Positions 8,948-18,481 of a stretch of 61,258 bases of DNA are shown here, in pieces. Source of the stretch: Bacteroidota bacterium (GTDB lineage: Bacteria > Bacteroidota > Bacteroidia > Bacteroidales > F082); NCBI GenBank assembly GCA_002686705.1, contig NYYH01000021.1, positions 9,924-71,181 of the forward strand, given 5' to 3'. Position numbers and translations under genes: made by a program. The stretch's first letter is position 1. Every line of letters begins with the position of its first letter. The notes below the pieces were generated by a model, which saw nothing but the letters and a program-made list of their open reading frames with translations, was not told the origin of the DNA and did no database searches.

Positions 8948-10195
8948 ATGGATATTTTTAACAAATGCACGTCTGATCTTGGTCCTTTAGGCCAATATGC
9001 TAAACAAAGTGAAGGATATTTTATGTTTCCAAAATTGGAAGGAGAAATTTCTAACTACATGATGTTTGAAGGTAAAGAACGCTTAGTTTGGAGTTTGAAT
9101 AATTATCTTGGATTAGCAAATCATCCAGAAGTCAGGAAGGCTGATGCCGATGCTGCCGCTGAATGGGGAATGGCATACCCTATGGGTGCACGAATGATGT
9201 CGGGCCACACAAAATACCACGAGCAACTCGAACGTGAACTAGCTTCATTTGTTAAAAGAGAATCTGCTTACCTTCTTAATTATGGATACCAAGGTATGGT
9301 TTCTATTATTAATTCAATGGTTAACCGCAAAGATGTTATCGTTTACGACTCTGAAGCACACGCATGTATAATTGACGGAATGCGTTTACATTTTGGAAAA
9401 CGTTTTGTTTATCCTCATAATAATATGCAAAATCTTGAGAAAGAACTTGAGAGAGCTACAAAGATTGTAGATAAAACAGGTGGTGGGATATTGGTTATTA
9501 CTGAAGGTGTGTATGGCATGTCTGGTGATCTTGGTAAACTCGATGAAATTATAGAACTTAAAAAGAAATTCAATTTCAGATTGTTCATTGATGATGCTCA
9601 TGGATTTGGAACAATGGGTCCAACGGGTGCAGGTACTGATGAACATTTTGGTTTACAAAATGAAGTTGATTTATATTTTGGAACATTTGCTAAGTCGATG
9701 GCAGGTATCGGTGGTTTTGTTGCTGGTAGTAAAGATGTGATCACATATTTACAATATACAATGCGCTCACAAATTTATGCAAAATCACTCCCTATGCCAA
9801 TGGTAATTGGAGCTTTAAAAAGATTGGATTTACTAAGATTAAACCCAGAGTTTAAAGAAAAACTCTGGACTATCGTTAATGCTCTTCAAACTGGACTTGT
9901 TGAAAACGGGTTAAACATTGGTGCAACGCAATCACCAGTTACTCCAGTAATACTAAACGGTGATGTTGCTGAAGCGACTCAAATTACATACGATTTACGT
10001 GAGAATTATAACATTTTCTGTTCAATTATCATATACCCGGTGATACCTAAAGGCATGATTATTCTAAGAATTATTCCAACTGCTGTCCACACTCTTGATG
10101 ATGTTGAGTATACTGTAAAAACTTTTGCAACAATTAAACGCAAATTAGAAAATAAAGAATATTCAAAAGAGTTTAAGGAAAGAACAGTTAAATAA
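8948..10195 (+). CDS. PLP-dependent alpha-oxoamine synthase-family enzyme (KBL/SPT-like)
   Basis: A fold-type I PLP enzyme of about 415 residues. LDWSLNNYLG-like start (WSLNNYLGLANHPEV), YPMGARMMSGHTKYHEQLE, the PLP-binding Asp/His in FIDDAHGFGTMG and the Schiff-base lysine in GTFAKSMAGIGGF are all present. The family condenses an amino acid with an acyl-CoA (glycine C-acetyltransferase, 8-amino-7-oxononanoate synthase, serine palmitoyltransferase). A close relative type is common in Bacteroidota but its substrate is not evident here; no biotin or threonine genes are adjacent. I chose ATG 8948 (MDIFNKCTSD) since the 16 residues from 8900 do not resemble the family. The next gene encodes a membrane protein on the same strand. 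Confidence 0.8.
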   Translation: MDIFNKCTSDLGPLGQYAKQSEGYFMFPKLEGEISNYMMFEGKERLVWSLNNYLGLANHPEVRKADADAAAEWGMAYPMGARMMSGHTKYHEQLERELASFVKRESAYLLNYGYQGMVSIINSMVNRKDVIVYDSEAHACIIDGMRLHFGKRFVYPHNNMQNLEKELERATKIVDKTGGGILVITEGVYGMSGDLGKLDEIIELKKKFNFRLFIDDAHGFGTMGPTGAGTDEHFGLQNEVDLYFGTFAKSMAGIGGFVAGSKDVITYLQYTMRSQIYAKSLPMPMVIGALKRLDLLRLNPEFKEKLWTIVNALQTGLVENGLNIGATQSPVTPVILNGDVAEATQITYDLRENYNIFCSIIIYPVIPKGMIILRIIPTAVHTLDDVEYTVKTFATIKRKLENKEYSKEFKERTVK

Positions 10196-10236
10196 TTAGA
10201 TTAATGCTGCAAACATAGGTGTATTGTTTATAACAA

Positions 10237-11067
10237 ATGAAAGCTGACTTAAAACTTACCAAAAAAAACTTCTGGATAATAGCTAGTAATTCAACAGCTT
10301 CATATGTACTTGCATTTCTGTTAATTTTTTATTTAAATCACGTTGTCAAGATAATTCTTGCCGGCAGCTATGGCTATGACTTGGGATTCGATTGGTACAA
10401 TATAAGCTATTATATTAAGCCATACGAATGGACACACGATTCGGTTAAGCTTATTTATAGCTCGGGCCCGATTTTAATTTTTATAATTGGATTGATCTCC
10501 TTAATTGCTTTTTGGTCATTGGTTGAAGAACCTGCCCGCATTAAAATCTTCTTTATGTGGCTTACCCTTCATGCATTTAATTTTTTCTTTGGAGGGTTGC
10601 TTATTGGCAATCTATTTAAGAAAGGTGTAGGACATGTTTTTAACTGGATGTATCTTACTGATACAACAAAAATGATTGTTGCTCTTCTAGGCTTTTTAGG
10701 TTTGCTAGGAACGGCTTATATCATGTCAAAACCAGCTGCAATTACCGCCAATTCATACTTAAACAAACTTGATGAAAGGAATTTTCCATTTTTCGTTTCT
10801 TCTCAATTAATAGTTCCTTTTGTGTTTGGAACTCTATTTTACTTAAGCTTTTTTTTACCACGAATACTGTTTCAGGAGGCATATTCCTGGATCAGCCTTG
10901 TGTTGATATTAATTTTCATTATGGGAAGAATTAGTCGTATGGATACTATATATTTTGATGAAGAAGATCGTTCAACAAATCTGTCACTAGTAATAATTCT
11001 AGTTACCGTAATAATTTTTGTTGTGTTGCGTGTGCTGTTACATAACGAAATATATATATCTGGGTAA
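10237..11067 (+). CDS. Unknown polytopic membrane protein
   Basis: This 276-residue protein has roughly six or seven hydrophobic segments: about 12-40, 72-96, 101-127, 145-165, 182-207, 210-232 and 247-270. A polar stretch with several Tyr, Trp and Asp residues lies between the first two (GYDLGFDWYNISYYIKPYEW). I do not recognise a family. It follows the PLP enzyme by 41 bp on the same strand and ends 9 bp from a convergent peptidase gene. Co-transcription with the PLP enzyme is plausible but unproven. Confidence 0.75.
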   Translation: MKADLKLTKKNFWIIASNSTASYVLAFLLIFYLNHVVKIILAGSYGYDLGFDWYNISYYIKPYEWTHDSVKLIYSSGPILIFIIGLISLIAFWSLVEEPARIKIFFMWLTLHAFNFFFGGLLIGNLFKKGVGHVFNWMYLTDTTKMIVALLGFLGLLGTAYIMSKPAAITANSYLNKLDERNFPFFVSSQLIVPFVFGTLFYLSFFLPRILFQEAYSWISLVLILIFIMGRISRMDTIYFDEEDRSTNLSLVIILVTVIIFVVLRVLLHNEIYISG

Positions 11068-11076
11068 GTTTTGCAG

Positions 11077-13404
11077 TTAATTAAATACTATTTTTCTGGT
11101 TACAACCTCACCATTATTTTTGAACGAAATTAAATATATACCTCGCTCAAAATCAGCTATATTAATATGATGTATTTCTTGGGCATCAATAGCCGTATAT
11201 AATATTCTTCCTTGAAGATCGGATAACACGATATCTGCAATTTTGCCATTAAGCACAATATTTATTTCACTACGGGCAGGATTTGGGTAGATTTTAATAT
11301 CTGTTTCTTTCTTCTGAGCAATTCCAACATTTGAATCACAACTAATGATTGCTTTCCATCCGGCTAAGGTTATCGTACTATTTGAATAAAAATAAACAGT
11401 CAGGGCTCCTTCTTCATTGTCTGCAGTAATTAATCCAGGACTATTAGTGCCACACCATTTCCCTATTCTTGGTGCAGTAATATCCGATCCATCGAATATC
11501 TCTATATAATCATAATCACAATTAAAATGGTTTTCTATATTAAACTCAATAAACTCCATCTTTACTAATGAATTAGGAGAGTCAGGCAAAAAGGTCATTG
11601 TAAGTTCTTCATTATCTGAATAATCAGCATTTTCACCGCCTGAATCAAAAAACAATAGATCACAAGTTGTAATACTTTCATTATCCATATTAATTGACTC
11701 CTTAATATTTATATAATTTTCCTTATATTCTGTATCATAATCCCCATTAGTATTACCAATAGTTAAAGTAACATCAAATTCTCCAGGATTTTCATAAATA
11801 ATTCCAACAGGATTTTCATCGTATGATGTTGATGGCGTGCCACCTTCAAAAGTCCATGTCCATGAAATTATATTACTTCCCCACGAATTATCGGAAAAAT
11901 CAATGCTATTACCTGCACCCGTAAGGGTTGTAGATGCGTAAAAATCTGCAAGTAGTGATGTATAAGGAATAAGCTCAACATTTAATTCATAATTTGAATC
12001 ATCAGTAATCGAAACATCAACTATTGTTTGATCATAATACCCAAAAGCAGAATATGTTACGTCGTAATTTCCAGCTTTTATTAGCCTGTGATAATAGCCA
12101 AGTGGCTGGTAAGAATACACCCATGAGTTATCGATATCATGGTTCTCAACAAATACTTTAGCTGCAACAGGATTACCATTCATAGCGTTTGTAATTTTAC
12201 CTGAAAACCCATTTAATGACTGTCCCATATAATTTACTAATGAACGATAGTTATACTCCCAGAAGCCCGGTAACTGACTCTCTGGCGGAGTTTTAACTTG
12301 AGACAGCTCAAGTGTCACTTCACGGCAATTTTGAAAATAATTCATGTAATCCTGTCGTCCACCACTAATTGTGTACCATACATATCCATTTGTAATTCCA
12401 TTATTGAGATCAGTTAAATAACCTGATGGACCATATGCATGAACAGTATCAGCATATTCACGGCTAACATAAATCCACCAATCATCATCTGCTGCAAGTT
12501 GTGGCCACGTATCCCAAGGGTAATTAACTACTTCAGCTCCTCCATGCATATTAGCTGACATAACCAAATTGTGTTCATCTGCAAAATCCATAAAAGCAAT
12601 AGTCTCAATTTGATATGCATTCCCATCCGGATGAGGGCCATCTTCAGGATCAGCATAATTTCTGTTCATATCAACATTGTTTGCATTATACCTTGTTGCT
12701 CCCCATACTGTATTATTACCGCCGGCAAATGTTCCATCCGGGTTAGCAAGGGGGTTGATCCATATGTCAATACTGTTAACAAGGTTGGTTATTTCAGGAT
12801 CTACACCATAATTTTCGAGTAAATGATCAATATATCTCAGCATTAAAAAATAACCAACGAGTTCATCACCATGTATTGAAGAAGTGTACATAAACTCAGG
12901 TTCGTTTTGAGCGATGCCTAGACTGTCGTTAATATGTATAAATAATAATTCTCTGCCATTTATACTATATCCAATGTTGACAACCTCACACAGGTTAGGA
13001 TAGTCAGTTGCAAACTGGTTCATCATATTAAGATACTCATCGTAGGATGGATAATAATCCAGTTCTTCTGTATTACGGGTTGTTGATGCACTAATCAAAA
13101 TTGAACTATCAAGCATGGAAGGGGGTGTAAGTACCTCAAAATCAATATTCAGATCAACAAACTTGCTGAAACCTTTGGTGTTGGCATAGGCAGTAATCTC
13201 ATTTTCTTTAATATTGTCAATGGAGATAATATTAGAAAGAAATGATATGTTGTTTTGAGTTAGCTCATCTTCCTCGAGGAAAAATTTAAAATAAACCTCT
13301 CCCCTGTTTTGTAATACTTCTTGGGCAGAAACTACATTATCAACTTGTCCAAAAATAAAATTAGAGCATAAGATTATTATAATTAATAAAAATACTTTCT
13401 TCAT
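11077..13404 (-). CDS. Secreted M14 zinc carboxypeptidase with PKD, CUB and T9SS sorting domains
   Basis: A 775-residue exported protein. After a signal peptide (MKKVFLLIIIILCSNFIFGQ) comes an M14 peptidase domain at about 120-385: zinc ligands H178 and E181 (HGDE) and H287 (ANMHGGAE), substrate-binding N247-R248 (MNRNY) and likely catalytic E366 (TLELS). It is followed by a carboxypeptidase-regulatory domain (GFSGKITNAMNGNPVAAKV), a PKD domain (WTWTFEGGTPSTSYDENP), a CUB-like domain (CDYDYIEIFDGSD, then GWKAIISC) and a T9SS type A sorting domain (IYPNPARSEINIVL). All catalytic residues are present, so it is probably an active surface or extracellular peptidase. Gene order does not suggest a partner. 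Confidence 0.92.
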   Translation of the reverse strand: MKKVFLLIIIILCSNFIFGQVDNVVSAQEVLQNRGEVYFKFFLEEDELTQNNISFLSNIISIDNIKENEITAYANTKGFSKFVDLNIDFEVLTPPSMLDSSILISASTTRNTEELDYYPSYDEYLNMMNQFATDYPNLCEVVNIGYSINGRELLFIHINDSLGIAQNEPEFMYTSSIHGDELVGYFLMLRYIDHLLENYGVDPEITNLVNSIDIWINPLANPDGTFAGGNNTVWGATRYNANNVDMNRNYADPEDGPHPDGNAYQIETIAFMDFADEHNLVMSANMHGGAEVVNYPWDTWPQLAADDDWWIYVSREYADTVHAYGPSGYLTDLNNGITNGYVWYTISGGRQDYMNYFQNCREVTLELSQVKTPPESQLPGFWEYNYRSLVNYMGQSLNGFSGKITNAMNGNPVAAKVFVENHDIDNSWVYSYQPLGYYHRLIKAGNYDVTYSAFGYYDQTIVDVSITDDSNYELNVELIPYTSLLADFYASTTLTGAGNSIDFSDNSWGSNIISWTWTFEGGTPSTSYDENPVGIIYENPGEFDVTLTIGNTNGDYDTEYKENYINIKESINMDNESITTCDLLFFDSGGENADYSDNEELTMTFLPDSPNSLVKMEFIEFNIENHFNCDYDYIEIFDGSDITAPRIGKWCGTNSPGLITADNEEGALTVYFYSNSTITLAGWKAIISCDSNVGIAQKKETDIKIYPNPARSEINIVLNGKIADIVLSDLQGRILYTAIDAQEIHHINIADFERGIYLISFKNNGEVVTRKIVFN

Positions 13405-13464
13405 CAGTTAAATTTCTTAGTTACTATGACAACAGTTTTATCAAAATAGGTTTCTGAATATCCT

Positions 13465-14349
13465 CTATTTATTATAATTTTCTATTTCCTGAGATAATTT
13501 TAAATATACATCATAAGTTACAGGAATCATAGGTAGTCTTAAGTTATTACTCATTATCCCCATGATTTCAAGTGCAGCTTTAATTCCAGCCGGGTTTCCA
13601 TCTGCAAATAGCAAATCAATAATTTCCAATAAACTATAATGAATTTCTCTAGCTTTTTCAGTATCATTATTTCGGGCTTGATTAACCATTGTGGAAAATT
13701 CAGATGGAAATGCATTTGCAACAACAGAAATAACACCTTCGGCACCAAGAGAAATCATTGGGAAAGTAAGAGCATCATCACCTGATAGAACAGAAAATCC
13801 ATCTGGTTTATTCTTAATTATTTCCATAACCTGTGCTAAATCTCCCGATGCTTCCTTAACTGCAACAATATTTGTAAATTCAATGGCCAGTTTAAGGACT
13901 GTTTCAGCAGCAATATTTGAACTAGTCCTACTTGGTACATTATATAGTATTATAGGAACAGGGCTGCTATTTGCAATAGCCTTAAAATGCTCATATAAAC
14001 CCCTTTGATTTGGTTTATTATAATATGGTGCAACCGAAAGAATTCCTGCTACTCCTTTAAAATTTGTGTTTTTTATTTCATTTACTACTGCCGCAGTATT
14101 GTTTCCACCAATGCCCATTACAATCGGAACTCTGTTGTTAACTACCTCAATTACATATTTCATTACTTCTTTCTTTTCATCAGAAGTAAGTGTTACGGCT
14201 TCGCTAGTTGTTCCTAAACCTACTACAAAATCAATTTCGTTGTCAACTATACAATTTAGTAGTTTATTTAGACTGTTATAATCTATCTTTCCGCTAGAAA
14301 GAAACGGTGTTACAATTGCAACCCCAGTACCTGTAAAATTTGGTATCAT
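13465..14349 (-). CDS. dapA: 4-hydroxy-tetrahydrodipicolinate synthase
   Basis: A 294-residue class I aldolase that condenses pyruvate with aspartate semialdehyde in lysine and diaminopimelate synthesis. Visible are GTGVAIVTPF, the pyruvate-binding GTTSEAVTL loop (SEA in place of the enterobacterial GES), the catalytic Tyr in LYNVPSRT and the Schiff-base Lys in VAVKEASGD. The ATG overlaps the stop of the upstream DUF6913 gene by four bases (ATGA), so the two are coupled. Confidence 0.95.
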   Translation of the reverse strand: MIPNFTGTGVAIVTPFLSSGKIDYNSLNKLLNCIVDNEIDFVVGLGTTSEAVTLTSDEKKEVMKYVIEVVNNRVPIVMGIGGNNTAAVVNEIKNTNFKGVAGILSVAPYYNKPNQRGLYEHFKAIANSSPVPIILYNVPSRTSSNIAAETVLKLAIEFTNIVAVKEASGDLAQVMEIIKNKPDGFSVLSGDDALTFPMISLGAEGVISVVANAFPSEFSTMVNQARNNDTEKAREIHYSLLEIIDLLFADGNPAGIKAALEIMGIMSNNLRLPMIPVTYDVYLKLSQEIENYNK

Positions 14350-14891
14350 TTATTTATGTTTAGTTTATTTAAGTATTGAATAAATAACTCAAGTTGATTA
14401 ATTATATTATCGGATTTTTGCTTTATTGTTAAATCAAATAGTTTGACATTATTGGGATTAAATAAACCTGCTTTAAATTCTGATTTAATCCTGGAGATCA
14501 GATTATTACAATAAACGTTCTCTTTCCTCACAAAACTAATCAAAATATCAAACTCATTATTGATAATCCAGTTATTCAAACTCAATTTCGGCATACCCAA
14601 TATATCAAAATCGTTAAAACTAAAATACACTATTTCTTCATTTTCAGCTTGCCCACAGTTATTACTCAAGTTGCAAATAGTAATAGTAGAGCTTGCAACA
14701 AGCTGTATATAAATGTTTGAAAGTTTATTAGCCAGCGATATTATTTCATTATCTTTGGAAAAATCAAACAATAATAGAATTTTATTATCTACTAAATTTA
14801 ATGGTTTTCCAGATGGTTCATGCTCTGATAATGGCCACAATTTAAGTGTAAATTTGGCAATCGATTGTTTTATTTTACTACTAAAGCGCAA
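14346..14891 (-). CDS. DUF6913 family protein, coupled to dapA
   Basis: A 181-residue soluble protein without signal peptide or clear catalytic motif. The alternating strand/helix pattern, SGKPLNLVDNKILLLFDF near the start and FDILISFVRKENVYCNNLI in the second half are what I recall of DUF6913, a Bacteroidota-specific family usually placed directly before dapA. The TGA overlaps the dapA ATG. Function is unknown; the context only suggests a link with lysine or cell-wall precursor synthesis. Confidence 0.65.
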   Translation of the reverse strand: MRFSSKIKQSIAKFTLKLWPLSEHEPSGKPLNLVDNKILLLFDFSKDNEIISLANKLSNIYIQLVASSTITICNLSNNCGQAENEEIVYFSFNDFDILGMPKLSLNNWIINNEFDILISFVRKENVYCNNLISRIKSEFKAGLFNPNNVKLFDLTIKQKSDNIINQLELFIQYLNKLNINK

Positions 14892-15045
14892 GGAATTTTA
14901 TAATTATCATGAATGCGTAAAATTAAAAAGAAATTGCATGAGCATTAAATAAAATTTGTACTCATTATAAATAAGATGTTAACTATCGGACATATGGAAT
15001 GATACAACAAGAAAAAGAAGAAATATGATAAATTGGGAGCCATCT

Positions 15046-15078
15046 TTGTAATATTAGAAAGCTAGTTTTGTATTTTTG
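15046..15078 (+). promoter_or_regulatory. Promoter of the beta-barrel gene at 15102
   Basis: TATTTTTG (15071-15078) matches the -7 box. A TTG at 15046-15048 is 22 bp upstream, slightly longer than ideal. The start codon is 23 bp downstream. Confidence 0.5.
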
Positions 15079-15101
15079 TTTCGAACTAAAATAATAAAAA
15101 G

Positions 15102-15791
15102 ATGAAAAACAGAATTCTTATTGCTATTGTAATAATAGCCTCAATTTCATGGAATATTTCAAATGCACAAGTACAAGGTGGATTTAAAATGGGTGTGGAT
15201 TTCTCTAACCAAGTATGGACTTTGGATGGAGATAAACTAAACGACACACTTAATACCAAACGACTGATTTCACCTCGTATTGGATTTATAATTGAAGTAC
15301 CCATAAATGATTATCTTTTTGTTCAATCAGGATTATTTGGATGTTTTAAAGGTTTCAGATTTGATGGCGAACGATTAGTTAGTGGAAAAATGGCAGAATC
15401 AAAAGAATATGAACTTCTCTTACTCGTTGATCTCCCAATTAATTTTGGCTATAAATATGATCTTGGAGATGCAAAACTATTTGCAATGGCAGGGCCTGTA
15501 ATATCCTATGCTACTTATGCTACATTGCTATACAAAGTGGATAACGAGTGGGATAATGAAAAACAAACTATTGGTACTTCAGATACTGACACTTTTAAAC
15601 CTTGGAGCTTAGGGGTAAATATCGAAGGAGGCGTGGAAGTAAACAGGTTTCAGTTCTCAATTTTCTATACACAGGGATTATCAAACCTAACTGCTGCTGA
15701 TGACATGAAAATCAAAACAAATGTCTTCGGTTTAACAGCTGCCATTAAATTCGGTAGTGTTAATGGTGGCGGATATAGATATGGTCGTTAA
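15102..15791 (+). CDS. Outer membrane beta-barrel protein (porin-family)
   Basis: A 229-residue protein with a signal peptide (MKNRILIAIVIIASISWNIS) and the alternating pattern of the OMP_b-brl family: FKMGVDFSNQVW, PRIGFIIEVPINDYLFVQSGLFG, LLVDLPINFGYKYDL, AMAGPVISYAT and a strand ending LTAAIKFGS. Such barrels of about eight strands are abundant in Bacteroidota and mostly uncharacterised. The last ten residues (Gly/Tyr/Arg-rich) extend past the usual terminal strand. Single gene. Confidence 0.85.
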   Translation: MKNRILIAIVIIASISWNISNAQVQGGFKMGVDFSNQVWTLDGDKLNDTLNTKRLISPRIGFIIEVPINDYLFVQSGLFGCFKGFRFDGERLVSGKMAESKEYELLLLVDLPINFGYKYDLGDAKLFAMAGPVISYATYATLLYKVDNEWDNEKQTIGTSDTDTFKPWSLGVNIEGGVEVNRFQFSIFYTQGLSNLTAADDMKIKTNVFGLTAAIKFGSVNGGGYRYGR

Positions 15792-15874
15792 TTATAAATG
15801 ACTTTGGTGCCTGGTATAATCATCTATCTTGTGTAGTATTATATTTTCTATTTCGTTTGTAATGCATTATCAGC

Positions 15875-15882
15875 TACTTTTG
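15875..15882 (+). promoter_or_regulatory. -7 box TACTTTTG before the MBL hydrolase gene
   Basis: A full match to TAnnTTTG, 24 bp before ATG 15907. The nearest TTG (15857-15859) is only 15 bp away, so no good -33 box was found. Confidence 0.4.
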
Positions 15883-15906
15883 TAATACAAAACGTAAGTA
15901 CCTAAT

Positions 15907-16665
15907 ATGGTTGTAACATTCTTAGGAACAGGGACATCGCAAGGAGTACCGGTAGTTGCTTGCTCATGTATTGTTTGTAAAAACGCTCAAAAAAAAGACC
16001 AAAGGCTACGTACATCTGTGCTGGTAGAAGTTGATGATATGGTGATATGCATAGATGCTGGGCCTGATTTTCGGCAGCAAATGCTGCGAGAAAAGGTTTC
16101 AAAACTCGATGCAATAGTTATAACCCATTCGCATCGCGACCATATAGCAGGATTAGACGATGTCAGATCGTATAACTATTTATCCAAAAAACCAATGGAT
16201 ATTTATGCCTCATTGGAAGACCAGGAAGAAATTAAAAGAGAGTTTTCATACGCGTTCAATAACAACTACCCTGGGTTGCCAAGATTTAATATTATAACAA
16301 TTAACAATGGTGACTTTTATATTAAGAATATAAAAATTAGCCCCGTAAGAGTCTTACATTTAAATATTGAAGTACTCGGATTCAGGATTGGAGATTTTGC
16401 CTATATAACTGACACAAATTATATACCCCCTTCATCATTGGTCAAACTTGATGGTTGTAAAGTAATAGTTCTAAATGCCTTGCGTAAAGAGAAACATGTT
16501 TCACACTACAATCTGGAAGAAGCACTAAACGTTATCAATTTTCTAAAACCTGAATATGCTTACTTAACGCACATAAGTCATTTAATGGGTTTCCACAAAG
16601 ATTTGGAAAAAGAAATTCCTCCCGAAGTGAGAGTTGCTTATGATGGATTAAAAATTAACCTTTAG
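15907..16665 (+). CDS. MBL-fold metal-dependent hydrolase (PhnP-like)
   Basis: A 252-residue metallo-beta-lactamase-fold protein. It begins VTFLGTGTSQGVPVVAC, has two early cysteines in a CSCIVCKNA motif, the metal-binding HSHRDH motif, a further Asp in ITDTNY and His in LTHISHLMG. This arrangement is that of PhnP-like phosphodiesterases, which open cyclic phosphates, but no phosphonate genes are nearby, so the substrate is unknown. Single gene with its own -7 box; convergent with the response regulator gene 9 bp downstream. Confidence 0.85.
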   Translation: MVVTFLGTGTSQGVPVVACSCIVCKNAQKKDQRLRTSVLVEVDDMVICIDAGPDFRQQMLREKVSKLDAIVITHSHRDHIAGLDDVRSYNYLSKKPMDIYASLEDQEEIKREFSYAFNNNYPGLPRFNIITINNGDFYIKNIKISPVRVLHLNIEVLGFRIGDFAYITDTNYIPPSSLVKLDGCKVIVLNALRKEKHVSHYNLEEALNVINFLKPEYAYLTHISHLMGFHKDLEKEIPPEVRVAYDGLKINL

Positions 16666-16674
16666 AAATATCTA

Positions 16675-17082
16675 TTAATTGGTTAGTTCCGGTTTTAGAT
16701 ACTTTGAAATGATGTTGAGTAAATCTGTTAACTGTACTGGTTTGGAGATAAAATCATTTGCCCCCATTGAAAAGCTGGTCTTTCTTTCACCTGAAAACAA
16801 ATATGCAGTTTGTACAACCACAGGAACATTTTGATTAATATTCCGTAGATGTTTAAGTACTTCAAAACCGCTAATATAAGGTAGATATAAGTCTAATAGT
16901 ACCAAGTCAATCCGATCAATATACTTGTTCACGAGATCAACTGCTTCTTGACCATCTTTGGCCCATAATAAATTTACATGTGACTTTTTTAAAGCAGCAT
17001 GGTAAAAATTAATGCTGGTATCAACATCTTCAACAACTAGTATAGTTTTATCAGCAAACTGGTAATCAGCCCATTCAGTCAT
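16675..17082 (-). CDS. Stand-alone response regulator receiver domain
   Basis: A 135-residue CheY-like receiver with no output domain. Acidic residues E18-D19 (VVEDVD), phospho-acceptor D64 (LLDLYLP), Thr in VVQTAY and the Lys in FISKPV are all present, so it should be phosphorylatable. No histidine kinase is adjacent. It could act as a phosphorelay intermediate or bind a target protein directly. Confidence 0.9.
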   Translation of the reverse strand: MTEWADYQFADKTILVVEDVDTSINFYHAALKKSHVNLLWAKDGQEAVDLVNKYIDRIDLVLLDLYLPYISGFEVLKHLRNINQNVPVVVQTAYLFSGERKTSFSMGANDFISKPVQLTDLLNIISKYLKPELTN

Positions 17083-17198
17083 AGTGGTGGTAATTAAATC
17101 AGCAAATCAGTTTATAGCGTATTTCAATTTCTAAAACTACTACTTATTTTTCAAATAGGATTAAATAATAAAAAAAGAAATCCATCTATTAAATAAAG

Positions 17199-17206
17199 TA
17201 TTTTTG
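17199..17206 (+). promoter_or_regulatory. -7 box TATTTTTG before nusB
   Basis: A full TAnnTTTG match 41 bp before the nusB ATG. No convincing TTG at the right distance was seen. Confidence 0.4.
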
Positions 17207-17247
17207 CTACCTAGTTAATCTAAGTTCATACAAATACGAACAACCAT

Positions 17248-18207
17248 ATGTTATATAGAAGGCATCTAAGAATAAAGGTACTTCAGTCACTTTATTCATG
17301 GCATACTGGTGGCATCGATGATGTTATTCAGGGAGAAAAACAACTACTTGAAAGTATAGATAAACTACATGAACTTTTTATTTATCAGCTATCATTTTTA
17401 GTTGCAATTGCACATTTTGCCGAAATTAGAATTGAAGAAAATAAGAAAAAATTCTATCCAACGAAGGAGGATCTTAACCCAAATTTACGTTTTGTAGAAA
17501 ATAAGATACTTAACAGTGTTGCACAAAACAACAATTTCATACTCAGCAGAAAGAGCCTGAAGATTAATTGGGAAGACCACTCAGATTTAGTATTGAGATT
17601 CTATAATATACTAAAGTCTAAAGACCTCTATATTAAATATTTGGCTGATGATAATTCGTCTATTGAAAATGATAAACGTTTCTTAATCAAAGTAGTTGAT
17701 CAATTATTGTCGGAATTTGAGATTCTTAGGGCTTATTATGAAGAAAGAAGTGTGTATTTCACTGATGGATATGATCTTGTAAATTTACTTCTTATAAAAT
17801 TTATAGAAAATTTCTCGAATAAGTTCAGTACGCAAACTTTGTTACCTGGCATTTATAAACCGAATATTAATGGTATTAATGAGGACCGCGATTTTGTCAG
17901 AAAGCTATACAAACATACTATAAGACATGAAGAAGAATTAGTTAATGAGTTAAAAGTGAGGACCAAAAATTGGGAATTTGAGAGAATACCAATAATGGAT
18001 GTAATACTTCTTAAAATGGCTATAATTGAACTCCAAGAAATGGAAACAATTCCAATAAAGGTGACATTAAATGAATATATTGAACTCGCCAAATACTTCA
18101 GTACTTCTAAGAGCAAAGTATTTGTTAATGGAGTGTTAGACAAACTTATACGCGAACTAAAAGAAAAAGGCAAAATTAATAAAACTGGTCGTGGTCTTTT
18201 AGAGTAG
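17248..18207 (+). CDS. nusB: Transcription antitermination factor NusB (long Bacteroidota form)
   Basis: At 319 residues it is about twice the enterobacterial NusB, as is normal in Bacteroidota. It starts MLYRRHLRIKVLQSLYSW; the classical NusB domain occupies the last 110 residues (DRDFVRKLYKHTIRHEEELVNEL through IPIMDVILLKMAIIELQ and IPIKVTLNEYIELAKYFSTSKSKVFVNGVLDKL). NusB with NusE binds boxA RNA and supports rRNA antitermination. The region between 18208 and 18481 downstream shows no gene. Confidence 0.93.
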   Translation: MLYRRHLRIKVLQSLYSWHTGGIDDVIQGEKQLLESIDKLHELFIYQLSFLVAIAHFAEIRIEENKKKFYPTKEDLNPNLRFVENKILNSVAQNNNFILSRKSLKINWEDHSDLVLRFYNILKSKDLYIKYLADDNSSIENDKRFLIKVVDQLLSEFEILRAYYEERSVYFTDGYDLVNLLLIKFIENFSNKFSTQTLLPGIYKPNINGINEDRDFVRKLYKHTIRHEEELVNELKVRTKNWEFERIPIMDVILLKMAIIELQEMETIPIKVTLNEYIELAKYFSTSKSKVFVNGVLDKLIRELKEKGKINKTGRGLLE

Positions 18208-18418
18208 AATTTTGATTTATATTCAGTCTTATATTATTATACCTTTCCCTCAAATAAGTATGAAAAGACATCTAGTTATGAAAGCAAAAGTGGCCATGTG
18301 GTCAAAATAAGTGATGTTTAATATTTATGCTTAAAACACTAAGAGCACATTTCAAAGTTTCAACTCAAATTCATTAGTAAAAACTCAATTCCGATAGATG
18401 CTATTTGTACGTTTTTAG

Positions 18419-18426
18419 TAACTTTG
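18419..18426 (+). promoter_or_regulatory. -7 box TAACTTTG before aconitase
   Basis: TAACTTTGC matches the -7 box and gives a leader of about 50 nt before ATG 18482. No -33 TTG is at the ideal distance. Confidence 0.4.
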
Positions 18427-18481
18427 CAAACCTCAAAAAACAAAGAAATTCTAGTATTAAAGTTTATTAAAATCAGAGATT

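Noticed and set aside
12571..12822. Open frames antisense to the M14 peptidase and other large genes
   Set aside because: They lack signals, domains and ribosome binding sites and lie fully inside well-supported genes.
16675..17082. Response regulator as part of a local two-component system
   Set aside because: No histidine kinase or output gene is adjacent, and the GAF fragment at the left edge is 16 kb away.
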